Shown: one piece after another, positions 9,071 to 15,759 of the stretch | How positions within the stretch are numbered: position 1 is the stretch's first letter | Layout of the letters: every line of letters starts with the position of its first letter | Notes under the pieces: model-generated | What the model saw: the letters and a program-made list of their open reading frames with translations, nothing else | Told to the model about the DNA's origin: nothing | The model's database searches: none | Made by a program: the position numbers and the translations under genes | NCBI GenBank assembly: GCA_014730345.1 | Contig: WJIJ01000016.1 | Coordinates: 1-49,116 of the forward strand | From: Candidatus Zixiibacteriota bacterium | GTDB taxonomy: Bacteria; Zixibacteria; MSB-5A5; UM-FILTER-46-8 | Reading direction: 5' to 3' | DNA length: 49,116 nucleotides

Positions 9071-9604
9071 ATGCTGAAAAAATCACTTATTTTTACAGCT
9101 ATTGCGTTCATCTTTCTTTCCGCGGTCTTAGCGCAAGCCGCCGATAAGAAAGCGTTTGATTTCACCCTTAATAATTTAAAGAATCAAAAAGTAAGTCTTG
9201 ATGATTTACTCGGAAAGGGTCCTGTTTACCTGGCTTTTTGGGCAACATGGTGCAAACCATGCGTTAAGGAGCTTGAAATCGTTACTAAAATTCACCAGGA
9301 CTACAAGGACCGGGGCTTTCAACTCGTGGGAATAAACGAGGACTCCGGCCGCTCCCACAGCAAGGTCAAATCCTTTGTAAAATCAAAGGGATGGGATTTC
9401 CCGGTTTTGATGGACAATAATGAAAAAGTGAAAAGAGATTATAAAGCTTTCGGATTGCCATATTCGGTCATTCTCGACTCCGAAGGCTATATTATACATA
9501 CAGCTTATGGTTTCCGTCCCGGTGATGAAGCCAAAGTCAAAAAGATAATTGAAGAGCATCTTTTGACACAGGAGGCTGATTCTACCGAAAGCGAGGCGAA
9601 TTAA
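9071..9604 (+). CDS. TlpA/ResA-like periplasmic thioredoxin
   Basis: A 177-residue redoxin with a signal peptide (MLKKSLIFTAIAFIFLSAVLAQAA). The thioredoxin fold is clear: FWATWCKPCVKELEI carries the CxxC pair near residues 60-63, and FGLPYSVILDSEG supplies the cis-Pro loop near residue 138. Proteins of this type move reducing equivalents to exported thiol or heme-ligand cysteines. It heads the region that encodes four exported thioredoxin-fold paralogs, three with a probable Sec, so it may be their reductant (inference). GGAGGAGAG precedes the ATG. The gap to the next gene is 30 nt. Confidence 0.92.
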   Translation: MLKKSLIFTAIAFIFLSAVLAQAADKKAFDFTLNNLKNQKVSLDDLLGKGPVYLAFWATWCKPCVKELEIVTKIHQDYKDRGFQLVGINEDSGRSHSKVKSFVKSKGWDFPVLMDNNEKVKRDYKAFGLPYSVILDSEGYIIHTAYGFRPGDEAKVKKIIEEHLLTQEADSTESEAN

Positions 9605-9634
9605 TTTTTAACAGCTAAGGATTGGGACGGAAAG

Positions 9635-11137
9635 ATGAAAAAAACATCTATATTTCTACTGATTTTAGGAGCAGTTATTTTCAACATCTCGATAGCGACA
9701 GCAGACGACGTAACTATCCAGGCTCATAACAAACTGGAATACTACTGGGAGCGGGAACCCGATTCTATGGGTGTTCACAGCGACAGCCTGCGCAACAAAC
9801 TGGTTGTGGATTTACTGTACGGCGATTTCTATGCCGGAGTATGGTTTGAAGCGTATCACCCGCTGGCTACTCCGAATGCGGTTCCTTCGGATACTTCTTA
9901 CGAGGGTATCACCCAGAGGTATTTTGGCTGGAGGCATGACAACGCCGAGATAAGGCTGGGTAATTACTATGCTAACTTCAATCGAGGCATGATATTACGC
10001 GCGTACGAGGCCGAGGATATTCAGGTTGATAAGAATATCTACGGCGCATGGGGTTCTTACAGCGGCCGGTTCTACAACTTCGAACTATTGTCCGGCAAGA
10101 TCCTGCTCGCTGATAACCAGGCAATTACCCCGCTAATACGCCATCGCAGGAACACAGTTACCGGCGCGCGCGCGGAGCTGACCCCAATCTATAATTTCAG
10201 GGTTGGAGCCGGCGCTGTTCGTTATGAAGAAAAAGATCCATTCATCGACGAAACTTATTATACCAACGCCTGGGAAATTATCGGCGGATTTAACTATGGT
10301 ATTTTCGATTTCTACGGCAACTATGCCCGCCAAAACGGCACCAGAGGGTTTTCGTTGGGAAGGTTCGACCTCGAGGAAGGCGACGGAACCTATCTTACCG
10401 CCGGAATCTCAACTTCCCTGATCGGGATTGCCGCTGAGTATAAGAACTATTATAACCTCGGTATGGCTTTTAACGCTCCCCCGGCCGCCAATCACCGTAA
10501 TCAATCTCCAAACACGGTCAGCGGCGGCTTGAACGGCGCTAACGACCGCGGTTTCCAGATATCGACATTTCTTTCTCCATTCGATAACTGGACTTTCCAG
10601 GCCGATGTAGCTCAGTCTCAGGAAAGGCCGGATCCTGAAACCGGACACGCCCGGGCGATTCTCTACAATAATTTTTATGAGGTCCGCGGCTATATCGGGC
10701 GCCACAATGTTATTCTAAACTACGAACGCACTGATATGGGCTTTGAAGGACTGGAACACCTCCCTTATGGGGAAATTACGTATTATCTGAATGATAGATC
10801 GACGGTTACCGCTACCGGGCAGGTGAGAAAATATGAAAACCAGAGGAAGTCCAAGGGCAAGGATGATTGGAACGAGATCGATTACTCGGTTACTTTGAAT
10901 TACTCTTATTCGTTATCTATCACCGTATCCGGAGGTTTTACCTCAGAGGAATTTACCCAGTTCGATGACCCGTTCCCATCAAGAAGTGGAGCGGTTTCGG
11001 TGAATATACGTTACGGTGAACATGATTTGAATATTTTTTACGGCGATCAGCGCGGCGGTTTCGTATGTACAGAAGGAGCCTGCCGGGAAGTTCCTCCTTT
11101 CAGGGGAATGAAAATGATCCTGGTATCGAGGTTTTAA
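9635..11137 (+). CDS. Outer-membrane beta-barrel-like protein, DUF6029-like
   Basis: The 500-residue protein has a signal peptide ending SIATA and a mature part rich in alternating aromatic strands typical of a large barrel, ending in the aromatic RGMKMILVSRF. The block IRLGNYYANFNRGMILRAYE resembles the DUF6029 family of Bacteroidetes. From memory, and not checked, DUF6029 genes there sit near Omp28 and redoxin genes, matching this context. It follows the TlpA gene closely and precedes the Omp28-like paralogs. A role as surface partner or channel for these proteins is plausible but unproven. Confidence 0.75.
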   Translation: MKKTSIFLLILGAVIFNISIATADDVTIQAHNKLEYYWEREPDSMGVHSDSLRNKLVVDLLYGDFYAGVWFEAYHPLATPNAVPSDTSYEGITQRYFGWRHDNAEIRLGNYYANFNRGMILRAYEAEDIQVDKNIYGAWGSYSGRFYNFELLSGKILLADNQAITPLIRHRRNTVTGARAELTPIYNFRVGAGAVRYEEKDPFIDETYYTNAWEIIGGFNYGIFDFYGNYARQNGTRGFSLGRFDLEEGDGTYLTAGISTSLIGIAAEYKNYYNLGMAFNAPPAANHRNQSPNTVSGGLNGANDRGFQISTFLSPFDNWTFQADVAQSQERPDPETGHARAILYNNFYEVRGYIGRHNVILNYERTDMGFEGLEHLPYGEITYYLNDRSTVTATGQVRKYENQRKSKGKDDWNEIDYSVTLNYSYSLSITVSGGFTSEEFTQFDDPFPSRSGAVSVNIRYGEHDLNIFYGDQRGGFVCTEGACREVPPFRGMKMILVSRF

Positions 11138-11204
11138 CCAAAATAAATAGATAAATGGAAAATAATTTTAGTAACAATAACCAAAATTGATGGAGGAAAA
11201 AGTC

Positions 11205-12242
11205 ATGAAGAAAACCGCGATATGCTTTGTTCTGGCTTTCCTGGTTCTAACAGTTAGCGCTTCGGCGGCCTGGAGGATGGTCCTCGGTGAAAATTTCACT
11301 AACACCAGTTGCGGACCGTGCTTCTATGCCGACCCGACCTTGAACTACCTTGCCGAAGAATTTTCGGAAGAGATTTCATTAATCCGTTACCATGGATGGT
11401 GGCCCGGAAGCGACGACCCCTTTTACAATCATAATATCCCGGAAAATACCGCGCGGATTAATTATTATGGGGTCAATTCCGTACCCGATTTCCAGATTGA
11501 CGGAATAATCGACGCCGGTTATCAATACCAGCAGTATGAAAACAGGTTTTTACAGCGGCTCGATGAAGAAAGTCCCTGCACCATTACCATAACCGGTAAT
11601 TACGAGAGCGGTACCCGTGAAGTTCACCTCGAGATTTCGGTTTATGCCGAAGAAGCCGTTCCCGGCAGTTCCCTGAGATTATTCTGTGTATTGATTGAGA
11701 ATTATATATCTTATAACGCTCCCAACGGGGTATTGGAACACAATCAGACCATGCGCGATATGGTCCCCTCATCTAATGGCGAAACATTTACAATCAGCCA
11801 GGGAGAGACGGTAGATTTCGCCCGCGATTTCACGATTGATAATATTGTCGATGAAATGAACGCGCAGGTTGTTGTTTTCGTGCAGGATTACAGCACCAAG
11901 GAAGTCCACCAGACCGCGAGGGTAGATGTTACCGACATGCCGACCGGTATAAATGATTTCCCCCAGGGTGAAATACCGAGAGTGGTTAAGCTGGCCCAGA
12001 ATTACCCCAATCCGTTCAACGCCACTACTAACATCGCCTTTGCTCTTAAAAGCGATACCGATGTGAACCTTTCGGTTTATAATATTGCCGGGCAGAAAGT
12101 TGCCGAATTGGCGGATGGATTTTTCGAAGCCGGAAATCACGTTGTAAACTGGGATGCTTCGGAAGTTTCCTCCGGGGTTTACTTCTATCGCCTGGAAACA
12201 AATGATGAGGTCAAAGCCCGTAAGATGATATTAATGAAGTAA
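11205..12242 (+). CDS. Exported thioredoxin-fold (Omp28-like) protein with T9SS sorting domain, Cys form (CGPC)
   Basis: I use ATG 11205, 8 nt after GGAGG, instead of the track's TTG 11187. The 345-residue protein has a signal peptide (MKKTAICFVLAFLVLTVSASAA), then GENFTNTSCGPC with the redox CxxC at C36/C39. A cis-Pro loop SVPDFQIDG follows near residue 108, then a beta-rich middle. The last ~75 residues are a T9SS type A sorting domain (NYPNPFNATTNIAF...YNIAGQKVAELADG...SSGVYFYRLET...MILMK), so it should reach the cell surface or medium. The layout resembles Omp28-related proteins of Bacteroidetes. It is the Cys-containing reference for the three Sec-coding paralogs that follow. A terminator-like hairpin separates it from the next gene. 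Confidence 0.92.
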   Translation: MKKTAICFVLAFLVLTVSASAAWRMVLGENFTNTSCGPCFYADPTLNYLAEEFSEEISLIRYHGWWPGSDDPFYNHNIPENTARINYYGVNSVPDFQIDGIIDAGYQYQQYENRFLQRLDEESPCTITITGNYESGTREVHLEISVYAEEAVPGSSLRLFCVLIENYISYNAPNGVLEHNQTMRDMVPSSNGETFTISQGETVDFARDFTIDNIVDEMNAQVVVFVQDYSTKEVHQTARVDVTDMPTGINDFPQGEIPRVVKLAQNYPNPFNATTNIAFALKSDTDVNLSVYNIAGQKVAELADGFFEAGNHVVNWDASEVSSGVYFYRLETNDEVKARKMILMK

Positions 12243-12262
12243 TTAATTACCTAAATTTCGAG

Positions 12263-12298
12263 ATAGCCAGGTATTGTACATAGTACCTGGCTATTTTA
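12263..12298 (+). terminator. Terminator-like hairpin between paralogs 1 and 2
   Basis: A perfect 11-bp stem ATAGCCAGGTA/TACCTGGCTAT with a 10-nt loop, followed by a weak TTTTAAG tract. Only about 30 nt separate it from the next start codon, too little for a separate promoter, so read-through or mRNA stabilisation is likely. Confidence 0.6.
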
Positions 12299-12328
12299 AG
12301 ATTAACTATTTCACTCCAGGAGCGATTT

Positions 12329-13336
12329 ATGAAAAAAGCGTTATTGTTGACTGTATTGGCATTGTTCGCTCTCGTTCCCGCCGCCCGGACAGCTGACAGG
12401 CTTGTCCTGATTGAAGGGCAAACCGGCACCTGGTGAGGCAGTTGCCCCATGGCCGAAAGAGCTCTCGACCAATTGGTCGAAGAATTCGGGGACGAGATCG
12501 CCGTGATAACATGGCACATCGGAAACAATGATCCCTTCTATCTCTATGATACCCAAACCGCCTGGGCTCGTTTTGATTATTATCCGGGCAATTATGTCCC
12601 CCATGGATTTATCGATGGTATAATAGACGGGGAGCATTTGTACAACTCTTGGCGCAGTATATATTTAAGCAGGAAAGAAGACGACAGCCCATTGATATTC
12701 ACCGTTGACGGCAATTATAACCCTGTTAATAGAGAAGTAAACCTCGATGTCGATATCGAAGCCGTCAGTCCGGTCGATTTTGATGACCTTAGGCTGTTTT
12801 GTGTCCTGATCGAAAATGAATTAGATTATCACGCGAGAACCTATAATTTCGTTATGCGCACCGCGGTTCCGGATGTTTACGGCGAGCAATTCGATATATC
12901 CGAGGGCGAAACATTGAACTTCCTCCGCCAATGGAATATCGATGAGGAGCTCGTTGCTGAAAATTCGGAGATCGTTCTTTTCGTGCAGGATTATACAACC
13001 AGGGAAATACTCCAATCTTATAAAATGACTGTCGCGGGAATGACTGGTATAGATGACAATCCCGAACTGCCGGTATCGACCGCGCTATTGAGGAATTATC
13101 CCAATCCGTTCAACGCCTCCACCAACATCAACTTCAAGCTCGAAGCTGAAACCGATGTAAACCTTTCTGTGTATAATATTGCCGGGCAGAAAGTCGCCGA
13201 ACTGGTTAATGGCAAGATGGATGCTGGTGAACATGTTATCAACTGGGATGCTTCCGATATGGCTTCCGGGATTTACTTCTATACCCTGAAGACCAATAAC
13301 GCTTTGGAAACAAAACGGATGTCGTTGGTTAAATAG
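12329..13336 (+). CDS. Selenoprotein candidate 1: exported Omp28-like thioredoxin-fold protein, Sec36 in UGSC, T9SS domain
   Basis: The track shows only 12449-13336 because an in-frame TGA (12434-12436) interrupts the gene. Starting at ATG 12329, 6 nt after AGGAG, gives MKKALLLTVLALFALVPAARTA (signal peptide), then IEGQTGTW-U-GSCP, then the annotated ORF: 335 residues with Sec36. The U aligns with C36 of the paralog at 11205, and C39 is kept. The cis-Pro loop YVPHGFIDG and the C-terminal T9SS domain (NYPNPFNASTNINF...ASGIYFYTLKT...MSLVK) are intact. A hairpin at 12465-12480 is the proposed SECIS. The internal ATG 12449 would lose both signal peptide and active site and has no Shine-Dalgarno. 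A pseudogene is unlikely because the same codon is affected in three copies. Confidence 0.88.
12434..12436 (+). other. In-frame UGA, proposed selenocysteine codon (Sec36)
   Basis: TGA lies in frame between GGCACCTGG and GGCAGTTGC, giving TW-U-GSC. It replaces the first Cys of the CxxC in the neighbouring paralog. Confidence 0.87.
12465..12480 (+). promoter_or_regulatory. Proposed bacterial SECIS hairpin 1
   Basis: UCGACC-AAUU-GGUCGA: six perfect pairs and a 4-nt loop. The loop starts after 34 intervening nt from the UGA, within the 16-37 nt range described for bacterial SECIS elements. The same position in the two other Sec genes forms the same hairpin with changed base pairs. Confidence 0.78.
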
Positions 13337-13357
13337 GCATTCGGCATATTTATGGCT

Positions 13358-13391
13358 TAAACCGGATTTGCCCATGCATATCCGGTTTTTG
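13358..13391 (+). terminator. Rho-independent terminator after selenoprotein gene 1
   Basis: AAACCGGAT/ATCCGGTTT stem with a 12-nt loop, ending in a T tract (GGTTTTTG). Confidence 0.85.
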
Positions 13392-13392
13392 T

Positions 13393-13420
13393 TTGCGATT
13401 ATGTTAATTTTTGCTATATT
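13393..13420 (+). promoter_or_regulatory. Candidate promoter of selenoprotein gene 2
   Basis: TTGCGA (13393-13398), 16-nt spacer, TATATT (13415-13420), directly after the preceding terminator and 38 nt upstream of the ATG at 13458. This suggests the second Sec gene has its own transcription start. Confidence 0.55.
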
Positions 13421-13457
13421 ATAGAAGGTAGAGTTAAACATAAAGAGGACAGAGTAA

Positions 13458-14495
13458 ATGAAAAAGGCGCTGATTACGCTTATCATACTGCTTTACGCGG
13501 TGTTGGCATCTTCGCTTTCATACGGAGTAACCCGTGTGGTTATCGGGGAGTATTTCACAAATACCGGGTGAGGGTCCTGCGGCATACCCGACCAGCTACT
13601 CGTTCAGTTGAGCGACCAGTACCCCGATGAATTCGCGTTCATCCAGTATCATACTAATTTCCCGGATATTAATGACCCATTTTATCTCTTTAATTCCCAG
13701 GAAGTAAATGCCCGGCGTACATTCTATACTAACGGGTACGTCCCGCAATTTTATGTCGATGCCTACGATGCCGGTTCCGGTTATCAAAATTGGGAAAATA
13801 TCCTGCTTGTCCGGTATAACCAGCCTTCCGATTGGGAGATTATGACCGATGGTTCATATAATGAAACCACCCGGGAAGCATTTTTAAATATTGATGTCTT
13901 TCTTTATGGCGACGACCCTGATGGTGTTGAGTATCTCAGGATTGCCTTGGTCGAAAACGACATTTATTATCCGGGTTCCAATGGCACCGACTACCATCAG
14001 CAGACATTCCGGGATATGATACCCGATGTTACCGGGCAGGTTATAGAGGTTGACGATACCGGAATCTGGGAAGGTTCTGTACAATTTACCGTAGATGAAG
14101 TAATTGCCGAGCAGAATTGCGAAATTGTGGTTTTTATCCAATCCTCGGTGCAGAAAGAAGTCCTTCAGGGTTACAAAATGCCTTTCGATGATCTCGGTCC
14201 TGTTTCAGTTGACGATGATGAACCCCGCCCCCAATCCTTCCGTTTGCTGGGCAATTATCCTAATCCCTTTAACTCATCGACGAATATACGATATATCCTC
14301 GATGAAAATGCCGATGTTCGCATAGATGTTTTCAATATCCGCGGAGAATATGTTGCCACGCCGGTTAACGAATTCCAGCAGAAGGGCTTGCATAGCGCGC
14401 GCTGGGACGCGTCCTCCATTCCATCGGGAATCTATTTCTATACCCTCAAAGCCGGAATGAATTCCGCTACCAAACGGATGACATTGGTTAAATAG
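13458..14495 (+). CDS. Selenoprotein candidate 2: exported Omp28-like thioredoxin-fold protein, Sec38 in UGSC, T9SS domain
   Basis: The track begins at TTG 13608, after an in-frame TGA at 13569-13571. The true start is ATG 13458 with GAGGA 8 nt upstream. It encodes a signal peptide (MKKALITLIILLYAVLASSLSYG), then IGEYFTNTG-U-GSCGIPDQ. Total 345 residues with Sec38 and resolving C41. FTNTG matches FTNTS of the Cys paralog directly before the redox motif. The cis-Pro loop YVPQFYVDA and the C-terminal sorting domain (NYPNPFNSSTNIRY...PSGIYFYTLKA...MTLVK) are intact. The hairpin at 13600-13615 is the proposed SECIS. UGSC here is only a coincidence with the unrelated selenoprotein family of that name. 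Confidence 0.88.
13569..13571 (+). other. In-frame UGA, proposed selenocysteine codon (Sec38)
   Basis: TGA between ACCGGG and GGGTCCTGC gives TG-U-GSC at the position of the first redox Cys. Confidence 0.87.
13600..13615 (+). promoter_or_regulatory. Proposed bacterial SECIS hairpin 2
   Basis: UCGUUC-AGUU-GAGCGA: six pairs including one U-G, with the loop 34 nt after the UGA. Its variable pairs differ compensatorily from those of the other two genes. Confidence 0.78.
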
Positions 14496-14636
14496 TTAAC
14501 CCAATACCATCTTTACCTTTGATATTTGTGTAATTTTCGTAAAATACGATTAAATTGGTAAAAATTTAAACTTTTATTATTGAAAATAGTTATTATATTA
14601 CGGCAAAACATTATAACTCTGAAATGGAGGAAAGGT

Positions 14637-15677
14637 ATGAAACAAGCGCTTTCGATGATTCTCACCCTTGCTTTAATGTTCGTATTCGCAAACGGCGCAT
14701 TTGGCGTTGAACGGGTAGTAGTGGGCGAGCTTTTCACTAACACCTCGTGACCGAGTTGCGGCCCGGCAGAGATCCGGCTCGATCAGTTGATCGAACAGTA
14801 TGAAGAAGAAATCGCCGTTATCCAATACCATGTATGGTGGCCCAGTTCAGGCGATCCTTTCTATCAATTCAACATTGAAGAAAACACAAATCGAAACAAC
14901 TTTTACGCTAACAACTATACGCCCCATTTCTTCGTTGATGGGGATGACGCTGGTTCTTCTTACAACAGTTGGGAATCCATCCTGATGAGCCATTATAATG
15001 AGCCGTCCGACTGGGAAGTTGAGGTAACCGGCACCTATGATGAAGACACCCGGATGGTGCATCTGGACATCGCTGTGACGCTTCATGGAGAAGACCCCGC
15101 CGGAGTTGAGTTTTTACGGGCGGCGGTTTGCGAAAGCGATATCTACTACCAGGCACCCAATGGGAATAACACTCATAACCAGACTTTCCGGGATATGATA
15201 CCTGACATCTATGGTTTACGGATTGAACCCGACAGCAATGGTTACTGGGAAGGAACAATCGATTTCGAACTTCACGATGAAGTTTTATCCGAGAATTCTA
15301 ATATAGTATTTTACATACAATCGACCCGCGAACGCCAGATTTTCCAGGGTCACAAAATATACTTTGATGAACTCGGTCCCGTTTCGGTGGATGAGAACGG
15401 CAGTTCTACTCCCGAAAATTATGCCTTAATAGGAAATTACCCCAATCCCTTCAACGCGTCGACTAACATTAGCTATACACTCGCGGATGAAAGTGTCGTT
15501 AAACTGGATATATACAACCTTCGCGGAGAACATGTAGAGACACTAATCGATGGTATTCAACAGCCGGGAATCCAGGATGTAAACTGGAATGCCCATGATA
15601 TGCCCTCGGGGATATATTTTTACCGTTTGAATCTGAACGGCGAAAGTTTCACTAAGACCATGACCTTGTTGAAGTAG
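14637..15677 (+). CDS. Selenoprotein candidate 3: exported Omp28-like thioredoxin-fold protein, Sec38 in UPSC, T9SS domain
   Basis: The track begins at TTG 14787, after an in-frame TGA at 14748-14750. ATG 14637 lies 6 nt after GGAGG and gives a signal peptide (MKQALSMILTLALMFVFANGAFG), then VGELFTNTS-U-PSCGPAEI. Total 346 residues with Sec38 and C41. FTNTS is identical to the Cys paralog up to the redox position. YTPHFFVDG is the cis-Pro loop. The last ~75 residues are a T9SS sorting domain (NYPNPFNASTNISY...PSGIYFYRLNL...MTLLK). The hairpin at 14779-14794 is the proposed SECIS. It is closest to selenoprotein 2 in the middle domain (SDIYY/NDIYY, QTFRDMIPD). It is the last gene of the array. 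Confidence 0.88.
14748..14750 (+). other. In-frame UGA, proposed selenocysteine codon (Sec38)
   Basis: TGA between ACCTCG and CCGAGTTGC gives TS-U-PSC, aligned with TS-C-GPC of the first paralog. Confidence 0.87.
14779..14794 (+). promoter_or_regulatory. Proposed bacterial SECIS hairpin 3
   Basis: UCGAUC-AGUU-GAUCGA: six Watson-Crick pairs, with the loop 34 nt after the UGA, the same spacing as in the other two genes. Confidence 0.8.
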
Positions 15678-15702
15678 TTTTTTAACTGCTATGGGATTGT
15701 AG

Positions 15703-15732
15703 CCGCCCGCGGAAACGCGGGCGGTTTCTTTT
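15703..15732 (+). terminator. Rho-independent terminator after the selenoprotein array
   Basis: A perfect 9-bp stem CCGCCCGCG/CGCGGGCGG with a GAAA tetraloop, followed by TTTCTTTT. Confidence 0.92.
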
Positions 15733-15759
15733 ATGTATCCAATGGAATTCGAGTTTCCA

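Noticed and set aside
12437-12446. Small hairpin GGC-AGTT-GCC immediately after the first UGA as the SECIS.
   Set aside because: It touches the UGA, too close for a bacterial SECIS, and has no counterpart in the other two genes.
12434-13580. Membership in the known UGSC selenoprotein family.
   Set aside because: Only the four-residue motif matches. The fold markers, signal peptide and T9SS domain fit an Omp28/thioredoxin-like protein, and the third copy reads UPSC.
12434-14750. UGA reassigned to Gly or Trp genome-wide (as in Gracilibacteria or Mycoplasma).
   Set aside because: dnaG, the exosortase and the GNAT gene end in TGA at normal lengths, TGG is used for Trp, and the three internal TGAs all align with a redox Cys.
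12329-15677. Three pseudogenes or sequencing errors.
   Set aside because: The stop is at the same aligned codon in three separate genes, with otherwise intact frames, signal peptides and C-termini, and the same hairpin spacing.
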